Made by a program: the position numbers and the translations under genes. Shown one piece after another: positions 9,862 through 19,136 of a stretch of DNA of 22,041 nucleotides. Source of the DNA: Isoetes engelmannii (Eukaryota > Streptophyta > Lycopodiopsida > Isoetales > Isoetaceae); NCBI GenBank assembly GCA_011763485.2, contig JAANSK020261827.1, positions 1 through 22,041 on the forward strand, given 5' to 3'. The first letter of the stretch is position 1. Each line of letters begins with the position of its first letter. The notes under the pieces are model-generated. The model searched no databases. It saw only the letters and a list, made by a program, of their open reading frames with translations, and had not been told where the DNA came from.

Positions 9862-10127
9862 GAAATGGTTGAGATAGGGATAGACAAGGATATAATTTCC
9901 AAGGCCAAGGAAATAAATGTGGACTTTACAAAGACCTGGCAAGCAAACATGGCTCGTTGCACGCAGCCAACACTTAGGTTTGAGGAGGAGATGACATTTA
10001 CTTCTGAGGTATGTCTAGTGTTCGGTCCTTTGAGCGTTGTGGTGTAGTGTGGAACTATTGACCTTGGCATCTTTTGCAGGCATCTGAAGATAGAGATGAA
10101 ACCATAGACAACAGTGCACACACTTGA
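9862..10127 (+). CDS. Last two exons of an unrecognised gene or relic
   Basis: Exon 9862-10008 follows an acceptor-like AATAATTTAG. It encodes a helical, charged stretch (EMVEIGIDKDIISKAKEINV, then DFTKTWQANMARCTQPTLRF) and ends SE at a consensus donor GTATGT. A 71-base intron (10009-10079) ends in CTTTTGCAG. The last exon (10080-10127) adds ASEDRDETIDNSAHT and a TGA. The phase is 0 at the joined intron, so the two exons read through cleanly for about 64 residues. The first ATG in frame is 9865, but a TAG immediately upstream of 9862 implies either an upstream exon or a decayed gene. I do not recognise the family. Confidence 0.4.
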
Positions 10128-10436
10128 CTGCATAACCTACATGTAAATTAGACTACTGATTAATGGCAAACTGAATAATGCCCTTGACTAGCTAGGACAA
10201 TTGAATGTAATAAAATGAGTGATGTCCCTGATACAGCTCGCTGGGTTCATCTGCAGCACTAAACTTGGTGGCTACTTCACTGATCGGTTCGTTCTATCAG
10301 GTGGTGAGATAGTTTGAGCTTGCACATGCTCACTTTGGCTTCACAACTTTATTTTTTATATTGGAATGTAAGAAGGAATAAAACACGATAAGCTAAATAA
10401 AAGAAAGTAGTGACGAAATGTCGTATCTGGCATTAT
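10128..10436. other. Spacer
   Basis: AT-rich sequence between the unrecognised exons and the GC-richer block. I see nothing supportable in it. Confidence 0.4.
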
Positions 10437-11700
10437 CCGTTGTTGTTTTTTTGTACAATCAAAGCCCTGAGGGCTGATACAATAGGATGACTCGTAGTCC
10501 TATAAGCAAAATTTCGGCCAGTAGGGCTAACAAAAAAGATTGTGGCATCCAAGCCATAGCACAGTGAACTGAGAAAATACGGGAGCGGGGAGGGAGGGCA
10601 TACCCGCCATGTCCACGTTGAAAGCAAAGGGAAAAATCCGAAGGGGCTTCGTCCAGCAGAGGCCTTGCAGGACTCTTAGGGGCGGTCAAGGCCCCACGAG
10701 GCTCTGGAATAGGACATTGTCCCCTTCAGACATCACAATCTGGAAAGGGATTAACTCGACGTCAGACCGAGCCGCTTCAACCTGTGATACAATTTCGGGG
10801 CTCACCTCGACATGCAGAGATGAACCAATCGCTGCGGTGACCTCGACCAGTGTCACCAAACAGTTTTGCACTGAAAAAACATTAGGAGTGGTGGAGGTAG
10901 TAGAGGTGTTACACGGGCTAGGAGGTGTACGCGTACCAGGGCGAGGGCATTTATCAGGAGAAGGGCATCCCTTGTCGGCCCGCAACCTGGGAAGCTCATT
11001 TTTCGGAGGTGGTCCATGATCACAGTTGTTCAAGACCTCTGTTCATGCAACGCAGGTAGGTCAGTAATGGATACAATTCTATGGAAGAAGACAAGAGCCA
11101 AGTGAACGTACCTCTGGCGCTTTGAATTGATCGAAGATACTTCTGCTATTGATTGAAGACACCAGTGCCCCTCAATTTAAAGCCTGGAGGGAAATGATTC
11201 GGCTAATTGGGTCCTGGTGCCGTAGATTTTCAAGAATATCGGTCTTAAAGGAGTAATTAAAGGCTCATAGCCGTGACAGGGAATGTCGTAGCAGTTAGCG
11301 AAGGTAGCGAATAAAGATTTGACGGATGTTCAAAGGGTTTAGGATGTTATTTCAGTGAAATTGGGGCCAGCTAGGGCACGTTACCATTGGCTGAGGGTGC
11401 TGTAGGAGGCAACCTACCGGCATAGTAGGCTTCATATACCACGTCCGCGGGTTAGTCGAGGGGTTGAATTAATGCACCGCACCCCCCGCTTGTGGAGACT
11501 GACTGGCGAACAGGGGAGGTAGAAGGGCATGCCAGAGGGACCTCCGGGCGCGTCAGATGGCATAGTTGGCGGGGTGATAGGCTACACCACTGGCGTCAGA
11601 CGGGTAAGACTCACCACGAAGGGGGGTAGTGACATAATGGCGGGGCACGTTAGACCCCCCAGGTGCAGGGGCCTATATTTTCCAAACGTGGCCAGATTTT
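10437..11700 (-). other. GC-richer block with minus-strand ORF, possible retroelement or gene relic
   Basis: Composition shifts from the AT-rich flanks to G/C-rich. On the minus strand the end near 10437-10457 reads TTGTACAAAAAAACAACAAC, an A-rich tail like that of a retroposed sequence. A minus-strand ORF (about 11038 to 10686) has a Pro/Arg-rich start (CPSPDKCPRPGTRTPPSP) and ends IPFQIVMSEGDNVLFQSLVG. It has no ATG near its beginning. A 73-base candidate intron (11111 down to 11039) has donor GTACGT and acceptor GAACAG, and would place an upstream exon around 11112-11170. No reverse transcriptase or transposase motif is visible. It may be a truncated non-LTR element, a decayed gene, or unrelated inserted DNA. 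Confidence 0.35.
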
Positions 11701-12384
11701 AATTTTTTTTGTTCTACAATGTTGTTCTAGATAATACTAGGACCAGTCGACTCATTGTCCGCAACAAGACTACGTAGTTTGCCCTATAAGTGCGTGAAAC
11801 ATGGCGACCTGACCCTAGGCAATACTGGGAATAACGTGTTAATAAAGCTTTGCACTTTTCCTCTAGGGCTCTCACCGTGGACCACTCCCCCGTGTTTGCA
11901 CCATATCAAAATTACCTGCAACGGCAAGTTCAGGATGGTGTGTGGGTAAGCATATACGGGCATAAACATAGATATTTCCACAAACAAGGGTTTGTCCTTG
12001 ATGACAACCCAAAAACTTTAGATTAGTTCGAGGGCAACCCAAAAACTTTCGATCAGTTTATTGGCTTCTATTATTGTTGTCATTAGATCTGCTTTGTAAC
12101 TTACATCCACTGCATTCTTCATAGAAATAGAAATCTTAACGTTCATTGGTTTCCAAAAACAATAAAAACAAGATGACATCACATGATTTTTGTCAAAGGG
12201 AAACTCAGAGCTATATGCAACATAGTGCTTTGTGACAACATAGTGGTTATGTTTGTGTTTTGTTGCATGTTTATTTGTTTAAATTAAATTAAACTCAAAT
12301 TAAAGTTGGCCTCAGAATTATGCGAAGATTTAATCATCATTTTGTATTATGTATTATTTGGATGTTACAGCAGTGTGCTTTTAG
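11701..12384. other. Spacer downstream of the catalase
   Basis: AT-rich 3' flank of the catalase gene. It contains a 30-bp-period doublet (12005-12028 and 12035-12058, both beginning CAACCCAAAAACTTT, two mismatches). No gene is supported. Confidence 0.45.
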
Positions 12385-14548
12385 CTAATGTCCACGCAAA
12401 CTAGCAGCTAGCTTTGCGCCCAATGTCTTGTCGGCCTAGAAAAGGGACTCCATCAGCTAATATACTTTAAGAGTTGTAATAAAGATGCAAGAAAACGTTA
12501 CCAACCTTAGACCAGTAGGACTGCCAGATGTTAAGCATGTCAGACGTTACCCGTGGAGAATTTAAAGCGTCTGTCCACCGTTTGATAAACCTCATTTTCC
12601 TGTGGCTTGTATTTAGTATCATAGTTCTTCTATGTCCTTCGAATAAGTTACTTATAACATAAACTATTTTACCTTTCTAATGACCACGATCTATATCTGG
12701 CACCAGCCTGAGCAAAGTTGTTCTGTTTCTCTATCACACTCTGCCCAAGATTTATATATTAGCTCCTCAAATTAAATTAGTTTGAAGAAAACTTGCATAC
12801 ATAGTACATATGGAAACTATTAAACTAACCCTTTGCCTGGTTCCATTAATGATTTCCGATGAGATTGGCCCCTTATCTGCATTATGAGCTCGAGTAAATC
12901 TCGATGGGAAATAGTCCACCTGTGCCAACAACCAAATAAAGACCCAAATGAGGCCAGATTAATGTAGAATAAGGATAGAAAAAATCAGGTTAAAATTTAC
13001 TTCTTCAGTCCTCTTCATGAAATTCATAAAGCCATCATAATGGTTGTTGTGATACTTAGTCTTGGGCTGATTCACAGGAAGTAGAAGGTAATTTGGTCCC
13101 AATCTATGTCTCTGAGTATCTGCATATGAAAAAATTCTGGATTGCAACAATTTGTCATCTGAGTAAGATATTCCTGGCACCACAATGGCAGGACAAAAAG
13201 CCAATTGCTCATTCTCATTGAAGAAGTTATCAATATTTTGGTTGAGAACAAGCCTTCCTACTTGTTGCAAAGGGAACTGATGGGTAGGCCATGTCTTTGT
13301 AACATCTAAAGGATCAAAATCATAGTTGTATTCTGTTTCTGGATTCATTGTTTGCATATATAGTTTCCATTGGGGAAAGTTTCCACTAGCAATGGAGTCA
13401 AATAAATCCTTGGTTGCATGGCTATGCAAAGTGCCTCCAACCATAACTGCTTCATCATCCAAAAGGTATTTTTCTCCAGCAGCAGGAACCCAGTGGAATT
13501 TAACATAGGTCCTGTTGCCAGCTTTGTTTAGCAGAGTGAATGTATGCACTCCAAAACCTGGCATCTGTCTGTAGTTAGCAGGAATTCCAGCATCATCCAT
13601 AAGAAATGTAAACATGTGTAAGCTTTCTGGATGATGACTAAAAAAGTCTAAGATCCTCCACCATTCCTGTATGTGAGTTTTTGGGTTTGGCTTCAAAGCA
13701 TGGACCATATCAGGAAACTTCATTCCATCTCTAATGAAGAACACAGGGAAATTGTTTCCAACCATATCAAAGTTACCCTATGAAGAAAAAAGAATTAAAG
13801 CTCTGTTCCTCCAAAAAAGCAAAAAGAAAAAAGAGAATGGATAAGACCTGATTTACCTCTTTAGTGTAGAATTTAACGGCAAATCCCCGAGGATCTCTAA
13901 GAGTTTCAGGACTTCCACGCTCATGTATAACAGTTGAGAAACGTACTATTATTGGCGTTATAACTCCTGGAGCCCTTAGGAAGTCTGCAGATGTAAGATG
14001 AGATATGTTATGAGTAGCCTCAAAAAATCCCTTTGCACTTGCTCCTCTGGCATGCACAACCCTTTCTGGAATTCTTTCCCTGGCAAAGTGTGCAAGTTTT
14101 TCTAGCAAAGGGTAGTCTTCTAGCAAAACTGGACCTGCAAACATTCCCATTCAAATATTCGTATAATTAATTAGTTCTTCACATAAATACTCCATTGATT
14201 TGGATATAAGTACCTCTGCTTCCAACTGTTAGAGATGCGTCATTGTTATCTAGTGGTGCACCTGCATTTGTGGTCCAAAATGTGGTATCGTGTGTACTGG
14301 ATGGCAAATCCTGGATAAAGGCGAGTTCCATTGTGATCATCTTAGGCGTTCACTCAGATGCAAAGAACAGAGCTTTATAAATGCCATTCAAGATCAAACC
14401 TACCTAGAATTATCACTCTCATACAACAAAAACACAAACAAGATTCGGGAAAATGTACCTTATACGGATCAAATGCTGGAGCCGCACCCAAGAATCCAAA
14501 TACTAACAAGAGACGGATGAATCCAAGCCTAGGCGTCATTGTAAGCAT
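12385..14548 (-). CDS. CAT: Catalase with N-terminal signal peptide (8 exons)
   Basis: It breaks hydrogen peroxide down to water and oxygen, using haem. Exons in transcript order: 14548-14459, 14310-14214, 14134-13857, 13777-13001, 12919-12830, 12740-12673, 12599-12506, 12435-12385. All introns are GT-AG and all phases agree, giving 514 residues and a TAG. Catalytic H90 (ERVVHARG), N163 (MVGNNFP) and haem-ligand Y373 ([17 protein letters not shown]) are present. ATG 14548 is the first in-frame ATG. Residues 1-25 ([20 protein letters not shown], then GAAPA) look like a secretory signal cleaved before FDPYK, which aligns with the usual start MDPYK. The C-terminus ([16 protein letters not shown]) is shorter than the usual plant tail and lacks its targeting end. 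Sequons lie at N105-IS and N243-RT. Family and splicing are near certain; the secretory location is inferred. Confidence 0.95.
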
Positions 14549-16110
14549 CTCTGGTCGCAAGAACACATGTTCAAAATTACAATGCAGCAGGCAGCTCTGT
14601 TTAGCTCGTAAACGAAAAACAGAGTAGAACAAACAAATCCAAATCTGAAATTGCAAGAACAAGACAGGTTTCAAATTTACTACCTGAGATACACACGCTC
14701 CTAATTTAAGTATGGCAGGTTAGGAATGCCGGAATGCGGATCCGCATGAATTTGAAGACCTGAGGATTTAAACCGTCAACTAAGGCAATAAAGATCTGAT
14801 ATGGACGCTGATATTGAGACACGCCCGAGCGTTAGGGACACTGGAACAGATCCGCTTTTAATAAAACTTCCCGCGTTACAGGGGGCCCTTCCTAACTAGG
14901 ATTGTCAAACATGGATTGTACATCAAGGTTGGTGCCTCCTCCTTTGTACCTTATTGTCAATATACCCTAGGATTTTGTTAACCTCTTTCGTCTTGGAATG
15001 GAGGGCTAAGATTTAATCCTGGAGCCAAATGCTGAGGCCAAGGACGTTAAGGAACATTGGGATTCTGCATACAGCCTTAAAAACCTTGCAACTTGACACC
15101 TTCCTCTAAGTTGTCATCTAGTGTCCGTCACTATTCTATGCCCAGCTCCTAAACTCAGAGAAATTGCCCACGTTATCTCCCCCGAACCTGTCGCTCTATT
15201 TACATAAGTTCTTTAAGATCATAAGCATGATCAAATTCTTGTTTGGAATGACATGGGTATTACGCCATTGTGATGCAGTTGTACACAAAGAGCAGCCGCA
15301 TGTCCTCCTTTCATTGGAAAGAGGAAGTGGAGGTTTCCAATAGGCATCCAGCAGAGGCCAGTTTGGAGTGTTCCACTCCGGGCCTCCATTGTTTGCCAGA
15401 CTTAGCTCGAAGATGGGGGGGCTCTCCTCCAGTGCTGGGAAGATGCGCGGGTAGAGGCTGTTTAATATGATTTTGCATCTCACTCATTTAAGCCTGTCAG
15501 TCGTGTTTTAGTTTGCCGCTCACTCATTTCAGCCCCATCTTAAGTTTCTTTAGTTGCTCTGTAAGACCTTATGAGGTTGTCCATGGTGTAAATACCTCCA
15601 ACTTAAGTCTTGATAAGCCCAAAAGAATTAAGCCATTTTTTATTGCAGGCTTGCCTAAACTGGGGTACAAGGGTTCTTGGATTTCTAGGCTCTCCACATG
15701 TACAACACCTCAGCCAAATATTGGCGTGGCAATATCTCCATTCTAGAACATTTAATTTTATGATCTAACGGCTAGAATAGAAAACCTCCAAAAATTAGAA
15801 TCCCTTACCATTCAACAATGCCCGCTTTTTTCTTAACCAAGATGTCTCTTTCAAGGTCTGTAGCTTTTGTGGATGGCATGCTAGACTTTAAGTCGGGAGA
15901 AAGCCTTCAAGATGTGATGAGTTCAATTTGTTGTTTATTCGCTTGTCGGTAAAATGTATAGAAATGCAAGCATTTTCAAGCATTGGCATTGATATAAGTT
16001 CTGAATCAGGCCAGTTAAGAGGATGTGAAACTAAGAATTGTTAACTTCTCAAAGAAGGACAAAGGAAGAGTAAATCTCACAAGAGATATCTTTGATATAT
16101 ACCTAAGTCA
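14549..16110. other. Catalase promoter and spacer
   Basis: Holds the catalase 5' flank (TTTATTAAAAG-like AT-rich words on the minus strand near 14855) and then spacer. ORFs around 15196-15483 exist on both strands but show no recognisable domain. A short doublet of CTCACTCATTT occurs at about 15480 and 15519. No gene is supported. Confidence 0.4.
14734..14747. promoter_or_regulatory. 14-bp perfect palindrome upstream of the catalase
   Basis: ATGCGGATCCGCAT is its own reverse complement. It sits 186 bases upstream of the catalase start codon, in the likely promoter. A dimeric transcription factor could bind it, but no known motif is claimed. Confidence 0.35.
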
Positions 16111-16111
16111 C

Positions 16112-16161
16112 CACATTCATCACACTCATCACATTCATCATATTTGCCACATTCATCACCA
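16112..16161 (+). repeat. Imperfect nonamer repeat (YTCATCACA), His-rich if translated
   Basis: Five to six degenerate copies of a nine-base unit such as TTCATCACA or CTCATCACA lie directly before the gypsy-like fragment. In one frame they encode alternating His-His-Ile/Thr. The repeat could be an expanded low-complexity piece of the old polyprotein linker or simple microsatellite growth. Confidence 0.6.
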
Positions 16162-16173
16162 TATTCTGTCAAG

Positions 16174-16960
16174 AACATTAATATTTCTCAAGGCGATGAG
16201 GAAGAAAGGGTTACTATTGGAACATATCTTACTAAGGAAGAGGAAAGTGATTTGATCTCTTTGTTGAGAGAATTCAGGGATGTTTTGGCAAGAAATTATA
16301 GTTGAAAGGCATTTCATTAGAAGTTGTAGCTCATGCCATTGCTTTGAAACAAGGATCAAAACCAGTCCAACAAGCTCAAAGGAGAATGAGTTCAGCCATA
16401 GAGGAACAAGTAAAAGGTGAAGTCATGAAACTTTTGAAGGCGGAATTCATTGTACCAGTGCCAAATTCAGATTGTATCAGTTCTATTGTACCAATGAGGA
16501 AGCCAAATAATACAATCTGAATATGGATTGACTACAGAGATCTCAAGGGATCTCAATAAAGCTACCAAAAGAGACCATTTTCCTACATCGTTCGTGGACA
16601 CTTTGTTGGATGTTGTTGCAGGAAATCAGGTCTATTCTTTCTTGGATGGTTACTCGGGATACAATCAGATTCAAATTTATCCTCCACATCAAGCAATGAC
16701 AGCTTTTCGAATACCATTTGACATCTATGCTTATAAGCTATTGCCTTTTGGTCTTACAAATGTTCCAACCACATTTTAGCGAGCTATGACATATGCATTT
16801 CATGATATTTTAGACTTTTTGAGGGTCTTTATGGATGAATTTGTGAGCTGTAGTCATATCAAATTATTCAAAAGAGCTTGAAAATGCTTATCTGATTATG
16901 AAGAATCTTAAGTATTTCAAGAAAAGGGAAGTTGAGTGCAGAGGTAAGAGCGTGGGGAGA
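16174..16960 (+). pseudogene. Ty3/gypsy reverse transcriptase fragment, dead
   Basis: Pieces of a Ty3/gypsy pol protein appear in order across several frames. A pre-RT piece with LISLLREFRDVLARNYS ends at TGA 16303-16305. Then come KPVQQAQRRMSSAIEEQVKG and FIVPVPNSDCISSIVPM with a TGA at 16518-16520, then IDYRDLK, and after a frameshift RDLNKATKRDHFP, FLDGYSGYNQIQI and LLPFGLTNVPTTF. A TAG follows at 16777-16779, then FRVFMDEF-like sequence (LRVFMDEF) where YVDD is expected. Order and spacing match the family. At least three stops, a frameshift and the loss of the catalytic YVDD Asp pair show it is inactive. It ends at the LTR of the next element, with no RNase H or integrase part. Confidence 0.85.
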
Positions 16961-17615
16961 TGATAGCATATGCAGAAACCTAGGAAACATTTAGCAGATG
17001 TAACTATCTTAATTGTTTCTAGGTTATGGGAGAAATTTTCTTAGTGAGTATTTATTTAACCCTATGGTTCTAAATACTCTTAAGGGTATAAATAAGGAAG
17101 GTTGAAATTCCTTAATAGTTTGATGCTCGAAACTTGCTCGGTCCAGTCATATTGGGGCAAGTAAATTCCTAAAGAGTTCGGTGGTGCATAACTGCCGGAT
17201 CTATAACCATAAATCTAAGAAGAATGTATAGACAGGCTCATCTGGTGCAGAGCTACAATCCGGCAAATTACAAGAGCTTGAAAACGAAGTATCGAAGGAC
17301 TGCAACAGTTTGAAGTTTGGTAAAAATCCAATGCTACAGTGTTTTTATCCATAGCTACAGTAACCTTCGATGTTTGCAGTATTTCTTAACCATTGAATTG
17401 TTAAGTTATGATTTTATTGGGGACAATAATTTCGTACCCCTTATATTAGTGAATGGAGAAGTTGAAATTTGGAATACCATTGTTCATGAATGCTATGGTA
17501 GATATCAATGTGGTGCTTTTACATTAATATTGATTCAAATCTAGATTGAGTAGAAAATTTGAAGTTAACACATTGAAGATCTAATCTTGCTTGATATTGT
17601 ATTCAACTTCTGTCA
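16961..17615 (+). repeat. 5' LTR of the copia element
   Basis: It starts TGATAG and ends CTGTCA, which are short inverted termini (5 of 6 match) with the standard TG...CA. The right end is fixed by the primer binding site that follows after one base. It contains a TATA box. The left edge is inferred from the termini and the adjacent purine run, without a second LTR to compare. Confidence 0.7.
17087..17094 (+). promoter_or_regulatory. LTR TATA box
   Basis: TATAAATA inside the LTR, in GGGTATAAATAAGG, is well placed to start the element's transcript about 30 bases downstream. Confidence 0.6.
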
Positions 17616-17616
17616 T

Positions 17617-17628
17617 TGGTATCAGAGC
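17617..17628 (+). other. Primer binding site for initiator tRNA-Met
   Basis: TGGTATCAGAGC is complementary to the 3' end of plant initiator tRNA-Met and is the usual primer site of plant copia elements. It lies one base after the LTR, and the gag ATG (17630) follows at once. Confidence 0.9.
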
Positions 17629-17629
17629 T

Positions 17630-18507
17630 ATGGCTAGTAGGTTTGGAGCAGACCTCTTGAATGCAATTGAGGTCTTCAAAGGAGATTCAGGGTTTCAGGT
17701 TTGGAAGGAGAAGGTGAAGCATGTGCTTCAAGTAGAAGGACTGTGGTACTTAATTGATACCACAAATGGAGCCAGAGTGAGCAGAATGAGAACAGTGGTG
17801 ACTGAAGATGTGATTGCTAAAGAAGCAGGTGAAGAAGGATCTAGCACTGAAGGTTCAACTGCTAGGAGAAGACAGTCAAGAGTTGTCTATGCAGAAAGAG
17901 ATGAAGACAGAAATGAAGAAGAGAAGAACATGGAGGCTCAAGGTATTATCATGAGCAAGGTGAGCTCCAGTATTGTTTTGAAGCTGAGAGGTATGCACCC
18001 TAGTGGGATTATGTGTTGATAACATATGAGGAGAAGACGTCTTCTCAGATTGATGTGTTAGAGAATGCTCTTAGGAAACTGAGATTTCATGACAATGATG
18101 ATGTGAATGAATTTCTGCAAAGCTTTGATAGCATGATTGCAGATTTAGAAGGAGCATGAGTTGTGTATACTCAACAACAGCAGGTTCTTGCAATCTCCAG
18201 GGCGGTCTCAAGTCTGGGAAATATCTCCATCTTCATTAGGACAATTGCAAGGACCAAACTTGAGGCAGAAAGAATGCTGAAAACTGAGCTAGAACAGATA
18301 AAAGTGAATGAAGAAGATGATACTGCACAGGTCCTGTTCACAAAGGGAAAAGGCAGCAGCAGCAACAACCAAAAGGGAAAGATTGAAGCTCGACAAGGAG
18401 GGAAACTAGGTCCATGCTACATGGACACTTAAAGGTAAACTGCCCTAATCGTCGAGGGCATTATGCCAACACTTGCTCTACACCAAAGGAAGGGACCAGC
18501 TATAGGG
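17630..18507 (+). pseudogene. gag: copia gag, frameshifted
   Basis: It would form the nucleocapsid of the element's particle. It starts MASRFGADLLNAIEVFKGDS and continues WKEKVKHVLQVEGLWYLID, a typical copia gag N-terminus. After TGA 18017-18019 homology continues one frame over (DYVLITYEEKTSSQIDVLEN, then LRKLRFHDNDDVNEFLQSFD). A stop at 18157-18159 interrupts this, and the frame then goes on to a Lys/Gln-rich region. Two CCHC zinc knuckles are recognisable but split by a frameshift near 18425 (GHLKVNC, then CPNRRGHYANTC with Arg in place of its second Cys). An acidic insert (residues about 75-105, rich in Glu and Arg) before the break is unusual for a copia gag. Confidence 0.85.
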
Positions 18508-18582
18508 GAAGAAGAAGAAGAAGAAGAAGAAGAAGAAGAAGAAGAAGAAGAAGAAGAAGAAGAAGAAGAAGAAGAAGAAGAA
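18508..18582 (+). repeat. (GAA)25 microsatellite inside gag-pol
   Basis: Twenty-five uninterrupted GAA units, followed by GAG-rich sequence. In the frame that links the zinc knuckle to the protease it reads AGA and encodes a long arginine run that leads into GGRGGFRGRGRGRGR. It therefore seems to have grown from an Arg/Gly (RGG-type) nucleic-acid-binding stretch. The other frames give poly-Glu or, on the minus strand, poly-Leu, which are only shadows. Confidence 0.9.
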
Positions 18583-19113
18583 GAGGAGGCAGAGGAGGTT
18601 TCAGAGGAAGGGGAAGAGGAAGAGGCCGAAATACAAACCCTGAAGCTAATGTGGCAGAGGAAGTACCTTTAGAGGATGAAAAAGGAAATGAAGAAACTGA
18701 GGTAAGCAACTTTGAAGTTCTTACAAGTACTGAAAATGATATTGATGATGATGACTTTCTAATCATAGATAGTGGAGCTGAAAAGAGCATAGCTTGTGCT
18801 CGATCAATGCTTAAAGACTGTAGTAGAAGCAATGGAGGCTATATTCAAGTTGGCAATGGAAATTTGCAGAAAATAGAAGATGTAGGAGTCCTAGAGCTAT
18901 TTGATTTAAATCAAAGTAGTAAATCTCAGAAATGTTCCCTGTGTACCGAGTTTAGTCAGAAATTTAATCTCAGTTTGCCAATTAGTTGATCTTGGCTTCA
19001 AAGTTCTTTTTGAACAAATGCATTGTAAAGTGTTTGAAGGAAATAAATTGAGATTCTTGGGAAGGAGAGTGGGAAATCTCTTTGGATTAAGTTCTAATGT
19101 TTTGCAAGTGTAA
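18583..19113 (+). pseudogene. copia protease region, frameshifted
   Basis: The aspartic protease that would cut the polyprotein. The active-site triad sits in DDDFLIIDSGAEKSIA (Asp-Ser-Gly), followed by GGYIQVGNGNLQKIEDVG, the expected flap and strand region. The frame is lost near 18925. Homology resumes as NVPCVPSLVRNLISVCQLVD and GFKVLFEQMHCKVFEGNKLR up to TAA 19111-19113. DSG fits the copia family, where D-[ST]-G is catalytic. Confidence 0.85.
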
Positions 19114-19136
19114 ACCTGGTAACTGATCCAAACATC

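Noticed and set aside
14549-14674. Extending catalase exon 1 upstream to 14674
   Set aside because: The frame is open to 14674, but that codon is TTG and no in-frame ATG lies between it and 14548.
15196-15483. 95-codon minus-strand ORF
   Set aside because: There is no recognisable motif and open frames exist on both strands; support is too weak to call a gene.
17616-17632. tRNA-like sequence
   Set aside because: Only 12 bases match initiator tRNA-Met in complement, and the position next to an LTR makes it a primer binding site, not a tRNA gene.
18463-18672. Poly-Glu (plus strand) and poly-Leu (minus strand) ORFs over the GAA tract
   Set aside because: They arise from reading the microsatellite in other frames. 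The flanking retrotransposon homology fits only the Arg frame.
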